A stretch of 64,000 nt of DNA from Limonium bicolor (Eukaryota > Streptophyta > Magnoliopsida > Caryophyllales > Plumbaginaceae): assembly GCA_023374045.1 (NCBI GenBank), contig CM041777.1, positions 82,702,300 through 82,766,299 of the forward strand, read 5' to 3'. Shown one piece after another: positions 33,344 to 44,700 of this stretch (position 1 is its first letter; every line of letters starts with the position of its first letter). The position numbers were made by a program, and so were the translations under genes. A model generated the notes under the pieces. It was not told where the DNA came from and made no database searches. It saw only the letters and a program-made list of their open reading frames with translations.

Positions 33344-33437
33344 GATTCAATTCTGCAAGCCCTTGCAGAATTGGATCAAGGTTGACGGGGCGCCAAAAAT
33401 TCTCACTGCGGTTTATGATGTGTTCTTATAGGTGCGG

Positions 33438-34313
33438 GTGCATGAGGACTTATAACGAGCCTCAACTAGACCTCTTGACATCTAGCTATAGGACTTATGA
33501 AAAGCCTATAATGCAATTGAAAGTACGAGGACTTATGACGAGCCTCAACTAGACCTCTTGATATCTAGTCATAGGACTTATGACGAGCCTATGATACTAA
33601 CAATCCGACTTGATTTAAGGTGCACGAGGGCTTAGGAGTGCCTCAACTGGACCTCTTGATATCCAGTCCTAGGGCTTATGATGGGCCTAGAATGCGATTG
33701 AAAGTACGAGTACTTAGGAGTGCCTCAACTAGACCTCTTGATATCTAGCTATAGGACTTATGACGAGCCTATAATACCAACAACCCGATTTGATTTAAGG
33801 TGCACGAGGGCTTAGGAGTGCCTCAACTGGACCTCTTGATATCCAGTCCTTGGGCTTATGACGGGCCTAGAATGCGATTGAAAGTACGAGGACTTAGGAG
33901 TGCCTCAACTAGACCTCTTGATATCAAGCTATAGGACTTATGACGAGCCTATAATACCAACAACCCGATTTGATTTAAGGTGCACGAGGGCTTAGGAGTG
34001 CCTCAACTGGACCTCTTGATATCCAGTCCTAGGGCTTATGACGGGCCTAGAATGCGATTGAAAGTACGAGGACTTAGGAGTGCCTCAACTAGACCTCTTG
34101 ATATCTAGCTATAGGACTTATGACGAGCCTATACCAACAACCCGATTTGATTTAAGGTGCACGAGGGCTTAGGAGTGCCTCAACTGGACCTCTTGATATC
34201 CAGTCCTAGGGCTTATGACGGGCCTAGAATGCAATTGAAAGTACGAGGACTTAGGAGTGCCTCAACTAGACCTCTTGATATCTAGCTATAGGACTTATGA
34301 TGAGCCTATAATA
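33438..34313. repeat. Tandem array 1: about ten ~90-bp units in A/B dimers (180-bp period)
   Basis: Units of type A (ACTAGACCTC, ATAGGACTTATG) alternate with type B (ACTGGACCTC, CTAGGGCTTATG). B-unit starts at about 33609, 33789, 33969 and 34148 give the 180-bp period. Each unit has two small hairpins. Hairpin 1 is ACTAGA/TCTAGT in A and ACTGGA/TCCAGT in B. Hairpin 2 is ATAGG/CCTAT in A and CTAGG/CCTAG in B. So the two types differ by paired changes that keep pairing. Confidence 0.9.
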
Positions 34314-34328
34314 CTTTGAAAGAGTACC

Positions 34329-35318
34329 ATACTAGTAGCGTAATAGCTGCCTAGCAGGTGGATGTGAAACGATCTTGCGCTAGTAGCGTAATAGCTGCCT
34401 AGTGAAGGAAAACGGCGGACCACACTAGTAGCGTAATAGCTGCCTAGTAGGTTATGAAATGAACGATCTCGCACTAGTAACGTAATAGCTGCCTAGTGAA
34501 GGAAAAACGGCGGGACCACACTAGTAGCGTAATAGCTGCCTAGTAGGTTATGAGATGAACGATCTCGCACTAGTAGCGTAATAGCTGCCTAGTGGAGGAA
34601 AAACGGCGGGACCGCACTAGTAGCGTAATAGCTGCCTAGTAGGTTATGAAATGAACGATCTCGCACTAGTAGCGTAATAGCTGCCTAGTGGAGGAAAAAC
34701 GGGCGGGACCGCACTAGTAGCGTAATAGCTGCCTAGTGGGTTATGAAATGAACGATCTCGCACTAGTAGCGTAATAGCTGCCTAGTGGAGGAAAAACGGC
34801 GGGACCGCACTAGTAGCGTAGTAGCTGCCTAGTGGGTTATGAAATGAACGATCTCGCACTAGTAGCGTAATAGCTGCTTAGTGGAGGAAAAACGGCGGGA
34901 CCGCACTAGTAGCGTAATAGCTACCTAGTGGGTTATGAAATGAACGATCTCGCACTAGTAGCGTAATAGCTGCCTAGTGGAGGAAAAACGTGGGACCGCA
35001 CTAGTAGCGTAATAGCTGCCTAGTGGGTTATGAAATGAACGATCTCGTACTAGTAGCGTAATAGCTGCCTAGTGGAGGAAAGCGGCGGGACCGCACTAGT
35101 AGCGTAATAGCTGCCTAGTGGGTTATGAAATGAACGATCTCACACTAGTAGCGTAATAGCTGCCTAGTGGAGGAAAAACGGCGGGACCGCACTAGTAGCG
35201 TAATAGCTGCCTAGTGGGTTATGAAATGAACGATCTCGTACTAGTACCGTAATAGCTGCCTAGTGGAGGAAAAACGGCGGACCGCACTAGTAGCGTAATA
35301 GTTGCCTAGCAGGTGTAA
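34329..35318. repeat. Tandem array 2: about 21 ~48-bp units with a shared 25-bp hairpin core
   Basis: The core ACTAGTAGCGTAATAGCTGC + CTAGT recurs with two alternating linkers, GGGTTATGAAATGAACGATC(TCGC) and GGAGGAAAAACGGCGGGACC(GC), giving a ~96-bp dimer. The core folds as ACTAG...CTAGT with inner AGC/GCT. Confidence 0.92.
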
Positions 35319-36108
35319 AATGAAAGGCGACCGTACTAGTAGCGCAATAGCTGTCTAGCAGGTGTAAATGAAAGGCGACCGTACTAGTAGCGCAATAGCT
35401 GTCTAGCAGGTGTAAAATGAAAGGCGACCGTACTAGTAGCGCAATAGCTGTCTAGCAGGTGTAAAATGAAAGGCGACCGTACTAGTAGCGCAATAGCTGT
35501 CTAGCAGGTGTAAAATGAAAGGCGACTGTACTAGTAGCGCAACACAGCTGTCTAGCAGGTGTAAAATGAAAGGCGACCGTACTAGTAGCGCAATAGCTGT
35601 CTAGCAGGTCTAAATGAAAGGCGACCGTACTAGTAGCGCAATAGCTGTCTAGCCGGTGTAAAATGAAAGGCGACCGTACTAGTAGCGCAATAGCTGTCTA
35701 GCAGGTGTAAAATGAAAGGCGACCGTACTAGTAGCGCAATAGCTGTCTAGCAGGTGTAAAATGAAAGGCGACCGTACTAGTAGCGCAATAGCTGTCTAGC
35801 AGGTGTAAAATGAAAGGCGACCGTACTAGTAGCGCAATAGCTGTCTAGCAGGTGTAAAACAAAAAATTCGACCGCACTAGTAGCGCAATAGCTGTCTAGC
35901 GGGTGTAAAATGAAAGGCGACCGTACTAGCAGCGCAATAGCTGCCTAGCAGGTGTAAAAACAAAATTCGACCGCACTAGTAGCGCAATAGCTGTCTAGCG
36001 GGTGTAAAATGAAAGGCGACCGTACTAGTAGCGCAATAGCTGTCTAGCAGGTGAAAAATGAAAGGCGACCGTACTAGTAGCGCAATAGCTGTCTAGCAGG
36101 TGTAAAGA
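35319..36108. repeat. Tandem array 3: about 16 ~49-bp units, variant core
   Basis: The core is ACTAGTAGCGCAATAGCTGT + CTAGC with the linker AGGTGTAAAATGAAAGGCGA(CCGT). A few units carry the linker GTGTAAAAACAAAATTCGAC instead. The core differs from array 2 at GTAAT/GCAAT and TGCC/TGTC, so the arrays share origin but were amplified separately. Confidence 0.92.
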
Positions 36109-36227
36109 TGCGTCAAATAGTGAGCAAATTTTATGGGTATATGCAGATGATATGTGATGTGAGGTGATTAACCAATGTATTAATTGAATTAAACTCCCTG
36201 TTTGTGGTGTAGGTTTTTGTGTGAGCA

Positions 36228-37060
36228 GATGGCTTCAGAGTTACATCAAAACTTCGGGATGGCTCCGATGGCTCCGGCATGGCTTCAAGGATCTGAGATG
36301 GCTCCAGCATGCGTTGATGGCTCCGGTATTCACTGATGGCTCCGGTATTCACTGATGGCTCCGGTGTGACCAATGGTCTCGGGGTGGTTGGTGGGTTTGA
36401 CATGGTTGGTGATTTTGTGGCAGTTTGTGGGCTTTGATTTGCCTTGAGATTTTTTTTTCAGGATGGTTTGATGGCTCCGATGATGGATTTATTGTTGTTT
36501 GACGGGATTTGTTATGGACTTTGTAGTGAGTGAATGGTTTTTTACGAGTGAATGATGAAAAACAGTTGCATGACTTTGTTGGGAGTTCCCATCATGGTTC
36601 CAGGATTTCCATAGATGGCTCCGGGATGACCTTGTGCTGATTGAGCATGACAATGCTTTGGTTGGTTCACTTTAATGACACCGAGGGGAAAAGGAAAGTT
36701 TTTGCCTTTGATGTGGTCGCACCCTGGGCGGGTTGCCTACGTACTCAATTCCATATTGAGATCAGACCATACGTAGTTCGATACTCTGTGAGCAAGGTCT
36801 TGGTGACGAAATGGCTCCGACAGAGATTTGAAGTGGCTTCTGTATTGTTCTTGAACTGTTGGGATGGCTCCCGTGTTGCTCTAGGGATGGTCTCAATGTT
36901 TTGAGGGTGGCCCCGGTATGGCTCCAGATTGGCTTTAGAAGCGGTGTCGAAAGGGATTGAGTATGGCAGTGGATGTGACCGGGATGGTCTTTGTGTGGCT
37001 CCAGATAGCTCTTGAATGGTTTGATGTAGCTCGGTGATAGCCCAGGATGGCTCCGGTTGA
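36228..37060. repeat. Irregular GATGGCTCC repeats
   Basis: At least a dozen copies of ATGGCTCC (minus strand GGAGCCAT), with ATGGCTTC and GTGGCCCC variants, are spread over 830 bp at uneven spacing. The same word forms part of the PPT at 33331-33343. Confidence 0.8.
36738..36775. other. Family B conserved hairpin inside the internal region (copy 3)
   Basis: TACGTA, stem CTCAAT / loop TCCAT / ATTGAG, ATCAGACCA, TACGTA, 38 bp. The last stem pair changed from C-G to T-A relative to the LTR copies, keeping the stem. The preceding GCACCCTGGGCGGGTTGCC is also shared with the LTR copies. Confidence 0.85.
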
Positions 37061-40000
37061 CATCAAAAGTTATGCTTCAACAGCTGCAACTGAAGTCGAC
37101 TTTCAGCAAGACTAGTGGAGTTTTTACCAGTCGGATGTTGAAAATGAAGTGGTTATGATGCATGCAAATACTAAATGCTAGAAGATATGCAAAATGCATG
37201 TGCAGTTTTTTTTTCGAGAGAAGGTACGGTTCTATCTCTATTAATATGAGGCTTACGAATATAAGACATCTTCGGTTCGATCTAAGTGATTGTTGAGCTC
37301 GAATGCGTGAATCACTTTACTCTCACGGAGGGATGCGGGTCAATCTCTCGTGAGTATGGCCGTGTATGCTAATGTCGTGATGATACTCTTGATGCTCAGA
37401 GCAATATTTTCCTGAGAATTTCTTTTCGAGGTTATGAACTTTCCGATCCTCGCAAGTTCCTCACCTGCAGTGGGGTAGGTTGTTTACGATTTGGTGCTTG
37501 AATCAAAGAGTCACTCACACTCAGAAGACCTTGTTGGTGAGGTCACACTCATTCGCTCATGGTCCCTTTGGTATGATGGGACATGTTGATAACAAGTACG
37601 AAGCTTATGATTCATGTTTCAGATCCGATACTTTCAGTTAACGCTCATTGACTTACTTGTCAGAGGTCTTTTATGGGGTTATAATGGGCTGAGGGGTATG
37701 ATGTATGTCACACGGGACTGGAGGATTTGTTTGGGGAGTTGTGGAGCTTTTGCGCAATAGAGGACATGTTTCGCCTTCGCCATGGGTGGAATGATTAGAC
37801 AGGTTTGATAACCTTTTTATTGATTTCTACGAGACATCACTGGTCTTGATCTGGATTTCTCCTCCTTGTCTCTTCTGGTGTACGGTTTGGACTTTCTTCT
37901 CATTTTTTGTCCTCTGAAATTGCATTTGGCTCATCGAATTTCTCAAGCATTCTTTCCTTTGTATTTTGGCTTTCAGCTTTTGAGTTGCATTGAGTCATTG
38001 ATCTTCTTGGACATTTTTGGTGTTCTTTCTTGGTGTCTGACTTTGGAGTTTCATTGACTCACTGATTTCTTCAAACATTTCATTTGTTGTTTTTGTGAAA
38101 GATGGTGTGGGAGAGACCGTGGCTCTGGCTCCTTTGAGATCCTCTATTGCAAGGGTAAGTAAGTATATGTACGTGGGTTGGCATGTTGTGGAGTTCAGAG
38201 AAAAAAGGTTTATCGTGAAAGGCTCAGCGGGGCTCACTAAGGGATATGTACAGGGCAGTCAAAGCTTTTTGGTTTTGTGGGGATTTTTATTCCTAAGTGC
38301 CTCGTCATTCTCATTAGTCAATGATTGTTTTCTTACTATTCTCGGATCTTTGCATGAATCACAGTTCGTATCTCGTTTATCGACACAGATCTCACTATGA
38401 ATTGTGCCTCTCCATGTGCTGAAGGAAAGCACAAGTCGCTCGTGGTTTTACCTCTATGGACTCGCTCTATCTTCCCTCATCACTCAATGGATTGTCCAAA
38501 ACATTCATTTGAAATTCAAAGGAAATACCGCTCTTCGCACACTACTCACTTGGTTCGTGGTGCTGACTTTAATTGGACCCTTGTGTGAATTGACGAGTTG
38601 AGAGTTTAATGGTTCACGCACTCTGTTCAAACAATCAATCAAGATTTTCCTAAAAGACGTCGTTTCGATACGGAAGTATGCAAATGCAACTATCTACCAT
38701 GCAATATGTTGTGATAAATTACTACGTATAAGATGCATGAAATATTGACAATGAAAATGTATTGAATTTTGGATTCTGGTTGAATGTTTTTGTTGGATGC
38801 AATGCATGAATGGTAAGATTACACCTAGTCTCGCTTGAGTCGGTTCCCGTTGATAGTCCATGAAGCTCATCCTGTCACGATTGGCCCTGAAGATGATCTA
38901 TGTGAGAGAAGTTGTTTGGTGATGTGAGAGAGGCTGTTTTAGAAAGACATTCGGTTGATGATTGGCTCTGGATTTTTGGACTTTTAGGGAGTGACCACTC
39001 CCGCATGGTGGTCCCATGATATGACCGTGACTGCATTTTTGGGATTTTTGAAGGCATGATTTTTTTGGATTTTGTTTGGGTGTATGATTTTTTTGATTTT
39101 TTTTGGATGTATGATTTTTCTGGTATATGCTTTTGTTGTTATTGGTTCTATGTGCATGGTATGCCGAATGGGAAAATGTTTAAATCCCTGGTATTTCTTG
39201 CTATCACTTCAAGGGTCACGCTTTCATTTGTGGACAAACGCGGTTAATCACCTGTAAACACAGTCATTATAACAGAAAAAAGAATATGACAAATGTGAAT
39301 GTTAGCATGCTTTGAAAAAATGGGATGAATGCTTGTGTGTGATGTGTTGGGAATGCAACATGTGATTATGCAATTTTTCTGAGGTGAGTGTGATTCATGC
39401 ATGATTAATGAATGTGAACTGATCGGAAATGGAAAGAAGCAAATCGTATGTGCTTAAAGAAATCAAGTTTTAGAAAAACGTTTTTGAAAACACGTGTTTT
39501 CGAAGTGGTGGATTTTCTCGGTAGGAATTTTGATGCTCGTTCATTCGCAAATAAAGAAGGGAGTGAGGAACCCTATACACATTGATCTAAATAAATTCAG
39601 AGGGAATGTATAAACCTATACATGAAGTCTATTTAGAAATTGACAAGAGAGAAAAGAATGCTAGAGGAAAACCTATACATCAATTCTAAAAGTCATTAAA
39701 TGGGGAGTTTGAGTTAAAAACCTCTTCCGAATTCTTCTGCTTCGTCTTCGAGCTTCTGACTGATGCTTATTCATGTGTGGGCTCCTGATTGGCCGTTCGA
39801 TCGTCTTCGGGTTCGGTCAACAAGGTGACACTATGATCAAGAGAAATTGGTTGGTGCTCTTCTGACCTCAGCAACTTCGAAACTCGGATGGTGTTATAGT
39901 CTTCATGTCACTGGACTCGGGTTGGTGCAGCTGATTTTTGGTTCAGACTGTTGTTGATCTTCATGCGCTCCACTTGCTCCGACGAGGAAGATGAGGGGCT

Positions 40001-41770
40001 TTTTTTTGAGAAAGGAAAGATGAATGATCGAGCACAAAATCTTTGTGAAAACCACCACTTTTGTGAAAACACGAAAGACTAGTACGCTCCACAGTAATGA
40101 CCACTGCTCTTGAAGGTGGGTTGAACTTCAAAAATAGCGAGTCACAACATGGGGACTAAATCATTTATTTGAAATACATTTGTGAAAATCAACTTCGAAA
40201 ACTATTTTCAAAAACAAGTTTGAGATAATATTCATGAAAAAGTTGTTTGAAATTCGTTTGTAAAAAGCAGGTTTTTGAAATCCGTTTTGGAAATAGTTTT
40301 TTTTTGAAATAACATTTGTAAGAAATACTGATCGAAAATCATTTGAGAGTAATAGATTTTGAAATCTGGTCTTTACAAACCGTTGGACAAAGTTTATTTT
40401 CTGAAAGAATTTGATTGAAAATGATTTTGAAAACTGCTTTGGAAATAATAATTTTGAAATCATTCGAGATGAACGGCTTTTAAGATATTTCATTAGAGCG
40501 TTCGACATGATTCGTTTTGATTTTTCAAGTGTTTAAATCGTGATCACACAGACATAAGAACGAAAAATATAAATCGTGGCTGCTTTTATGTGCAGCTGAG
40601 TGCGAATGATTGGGATAATCACCTTCCAGGTCAATCAGTGCTTCCATACCAACGGGGGAACCGTCGTTCCTTCACTGTTCATCTCTCGGGATTTATCTCT
40701 GTTATGCCTTATGGGGCACGTCATCAAGAAAGTCCGGAGTGCTAAAGTTCGAAAGGTCAGGATACCCGAAGTGATACAGTCACATGAGCCACGGCCGGGG
40801 ATTATCACAACATACTCACATTTGGGAAACTTGGGGAAGTACTGCATGGGAACGGGTCTCTCGTCATCTGCACGGTCAGATGTGTCTAAAGTCCAAATTA
40901 TTCACTGACTACATTGTGCCATGTATGGGTATCCGGTAAATACGGGATCCTCTATGGACGTGTAGCGTGACATTGGGTTTTAGAGACCACCGTGGTGCAG
41001 AGGAACAATGGAGAACTGAGCCCATGCAATCTTCAGGGTAAGGCAGAAGGGTGGTCAGACAGGCGGCATACAAGGGGGTGACTACCCATAAAACCCGTCC
41101 TAGACACCGGATTAGGCAGCTGGACACTGAAGGCTCATGGTTCACTATATGCTGGTTTGGACTCGGATATGGAGGAATTTTGGATCATGAGTCTTCAGGG
41201 CGTAGGTCGGTGACCGTCTCGCCTCGCGGGCTTAACCACTCAGTGAGTGACCCGACTCATGGGAAATCAATCGTGGACCGATTGGGATGCCGTGACTCGT
41301 GGAAATAGGGGTGACACAGAGGAATGCATGTCCTAAGCTACCCATGCACTCACAACTTGTAAATGTAAAAGCGGTAATGGTGTAGGTCAATGACCGTCTC
41401 ACCCGCAACAAGCAACAATAATACGAATGCGGTAAATAAAACCATAGAAGAACAAACAACCCTATTTACTAACTGTTTGTCTTGAAGGCGGTAATTCCAA
41501 TTGGTTGTTATTACCTGAAGGGAAGTTAGCTTCATTCAATCTTAAGTGTCTCTTTCTAGTCGTGAGCTAATTATTAACCCAATTGTTGTCATGTTTGTTG
41601 AGGATCTAACAAAATCTACCTGTCCCCATCAGATACACACTCTAAGTGTGGAGTAGAGTAATCCTATGGGCTTTGAAATGAATCTCTTGAAGGTTTGAAA
41701 GAAGTGGGGAAATCCTGACAATTTTGAATGGAGTTCAGTCTTCCTTGAGTTTGAGAAAACTTACTCAAGT
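37061..41770. other. Rest of the family B internal region, no gene recognised
   Basis: No ORF longer than 115 codons and no retroelement motif on either strand. 39050-39115 is a T-rich GATTTTTTTGG stretch. 40160-40510 is A+T-rich with repeated TTTTGAAA words. Two copies of GTAGGTC(GG/AA)TGACCGTCTC, 180 bp apart, lie at about 41202 and 41382. The part next to the PBS (41580-41770) would be the RNA leader. Confidence 0.6.
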
Positions 41771-41773
41771 TTT

Positions 41774-41790
41774 CCCCAGCAGAGTCGCCA
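41774..41790 (-). other. Family B primer-binding site
   Basis: TGGCGACTCTGCTGGGG on the minus strand, 3 nt from the LTR end at 41794. It is the same type as element A's PBS. Confidence 0.85.
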
Positions 41791-41793
41791 TTC

Positions 41794-44700
41794 TGTGGAG
41801 GGTGATTTTTCGGTATGAGGGGGGTCTATAAAATATGGTTCTGACTAAAAAGCCTAGATCCTAGAAATGCCATTCTGTGGAGGGTGAAAACCCGTTATTC
41901 TGGCATCCCTCAAATACTACTAAATCGTCCGTCTTTCCCAGAAAGCATAAAGGGGAGTGCAAGTGTGCACTTCACCCGCTCTCGATGGGCTCCACGCGGA
42001 CTTATGCCCTAAGGGCGGGATGACTAGAGTCGCCACCTAGTTTGACCTAAGATACTAGGAAGGAAGGGAAGGAGGGTTCTAAGAACCGTTAATTGACTCT
42101 GAGATTGTGCCTATGGATAAGGCTTAGTGGTCATTTGCAGAGATTCTATTGTGGGTTCGCACTGGGTTACACCCCTTAGAAGTGGCAACGACCACGACTT
42201 CGGATTGGTACCGAGGAAACCTCGGTCTCCAATTGTCGGGATTGCCTTCTTTCAAAACCTTATTAGAGGGATTCATTTAAAAGCCAAGGATAGGATTAGG
42301 ACGAGGAGAGAGAAAGAGAGTGGATGAGGCGAGCTTTTCTGTCAAGCTAGCACCCAGAAAAGGGATGGGTGAATTCGGATGAGTGTAGAATGAGAATTGG
42401 GAAAAGTCTGAGGTTGAGTGAATAGACAAGACTTGGAGTCTGATGGTTTGAAGTTTGTGGGAGCTGAAGAAGGTTTGAGAGATATGAGAGCCACCTTAGA
42501 AGGGGAAAGGGTTTTTTGTTTAGAATGGGGTCGCACCCTGGGTGGGTTGCCTACGTACTCAAACTCCTGTTGAGATCAGACCTTACGTAGTTCAGATTTT
42601 TTTGAGTTTTGGAATTTTTGATGTTTGGGGTTTGAAGATATTTGAGGTGTTTGAGATTTAGAATGGTTCAGAGTTTTGAGAAGTTTCAGGTTTAGGATGC
42701 TAGTCTGTGAGACGCTCGGGTCCGTGAGACGTTTGAAACCTTGAGATGTCGAAGTCTGTGAGACGCTTGGGTCTGTGAGACGCTCTCGGGTCTGTGAGAC
42801 GCTCAGGTCTGTGAGACATTCGAATCATTGGAATGACAAAGTCTGTGAGACGCTCGGGTCTATGAGACATTTAAAGTGTAGGAGAAATTGAAACTGAATT
42901 GAAACTGGAGTTGAAACGGGGTTGAATGAATATTGATTTGAATTGAAATTGAAATAAATTGGATTTGAATGAGTTTGGAATTGAATTGAATTTGAATTAG
43001 TTTGGAATTGAATTGAATTTGAATTAAATTGAATGAGTTTTGAATTGAATTGAAGTTAGAATGAATGGATTGAAATGAATGAAGAATTAAATGAATTAGA
43101 ATTGAATTAGGCTGAATGAATTGGGTTTGAATTAAATTTGGTTGAATTGAGTTTGGGTTGGGGTTTAGAAAACAGGTCGGGTCAAAGTTCGACCGAGTCA
43201 AAAGGGATCGAGTCAAAGTTAGGTCAAGGTCAAACTTGGGCTGGTCAAAGTTGGGTCAAGGTCAAGCTTGGGCTGGTCAAATGGGTCAAGGTCAAAGCGG
43301 GTCAAGGTCAAAGTGAGTCTAGATCAAAGCGGGTCATGGTCAAAGTGGGTCAAGGTCAAAGTTCGAGTTTGGTCAATGTTCAGGTTGGTCAAAGTTGGAC
43401 CGGGTCAAAGTTGGACCAAATTGGGCCTTGGTCAAGGTTTGGGCCGGATTGGGCTTGGTCAAGGTTTGGGCCGGATTGGGCTTGGGTCTGAATTGGGTTT
43501 AGGCCTGAATTGGGTTTGGGTCTGAATTGGGTTTAGGCCTGATTTGTTATTTGGGCTTGTTGGAGAGAAATTTTGAATGAGAATGTTAGTCTATATACAT
43601 ATATACATATTTTAGGTGTGTTTTAGGGTTTAGGGGTGTCACCACCACGAGATTGGTCAATGACCCATCAGTCCAGGGGCACCCTCTATCCTAATGGCTG
43701 GGACCTAAGGACATAGTAACTATGGTTTATGACATTAATAAGCAAAAGCAAGGGGCATAAATCACAAAATAACAAAGCAAATATCTCCCATAGCATACAC
43801 ACCTTGGAGAAGCAAAGTGAAGTGCAAACATTATGTACAAAATTTGGTGATTGAACACTAGCGAAAATGCTACAAGATTTCAAATTAATTTCCAAGCTCA
43901 AATGAATATGTATAAGGTGTAAAGTAAATGCTAGAACAACATAATCCAAAACTAGCTAGAGATAACATGCTAAAAGTGTTCACGTGCAAAGAATGAATTA
44001 CAAAAATGAATAAGTCCTAAACTACAACCGAAAGTAAGAACAATAAACAAATTACGGATTAATACAAACATAGATAACAATCTTAAATAGAGAGCTGCTA
44101 TGGGGGGTCGCATCGACGCCGCCTCACTTGAGCTGATAGGATCAGCAAGAAGTGCACAACCGTTACACGTGTTTGGAGTGGAGACCCCGGTAGTCCAAGC
44201 CCAAAGTTCCATTTTTTAGTCTTATAGCAATTTCCCGTTCCACGAGCATTATGTACATGTCAAAGAACAAAGACAAAGATATACAAGAGTAGTTAGTAAT
44301 GAAATGTAAGAGGGTTGGGGTGTGTGCAATGGGATCATACGGCCCTTCTCAATGGGAGGAAAGGGGGCAATCTAATCATCTCCCACACCCCAACCGAGAA
44401 CATAGAAAAGTTTCAAACTGCCAACAAATGCTATGAATTGTCAAATAAATCAAACATTGGGGTTGCTACACAAATTAATTCGTCATTTTAGATTATGACT
44501 CAAACCGAAGTGCAGTATCAAAGAGATGAAGTTGCGAGTCATGTGGGATCATACCTAGAAGGGTTTATATCATTTCCCTTCTAAGATGAAAAATTAATGA
44601 GGACCCTCCAGCCAAAGAGTGATTTATCTGACAGTTATAACATAGGGCAACTATCACTCACGTCATGTTCTTATCTAAGCGCAGTGGGACAAGAAACATG

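Noticed and set aside
34329..36108. CRISPR-like repeat-spacer pattern (25-bp core, ~23-bp 'spacers')
   Set aside because: The spacers are themselves the same few sequences repeated in alternation, the DNA is plant retrotransposon, and there are no cas genes. It is a minisatellite.
40161..40508. 115-codon minus-strand ORF in the family B internal region
   Set aside because: It is a Phe/Ser/Lys-rich translation of TTTTGAAA-type repeats with no homology I can recognise.
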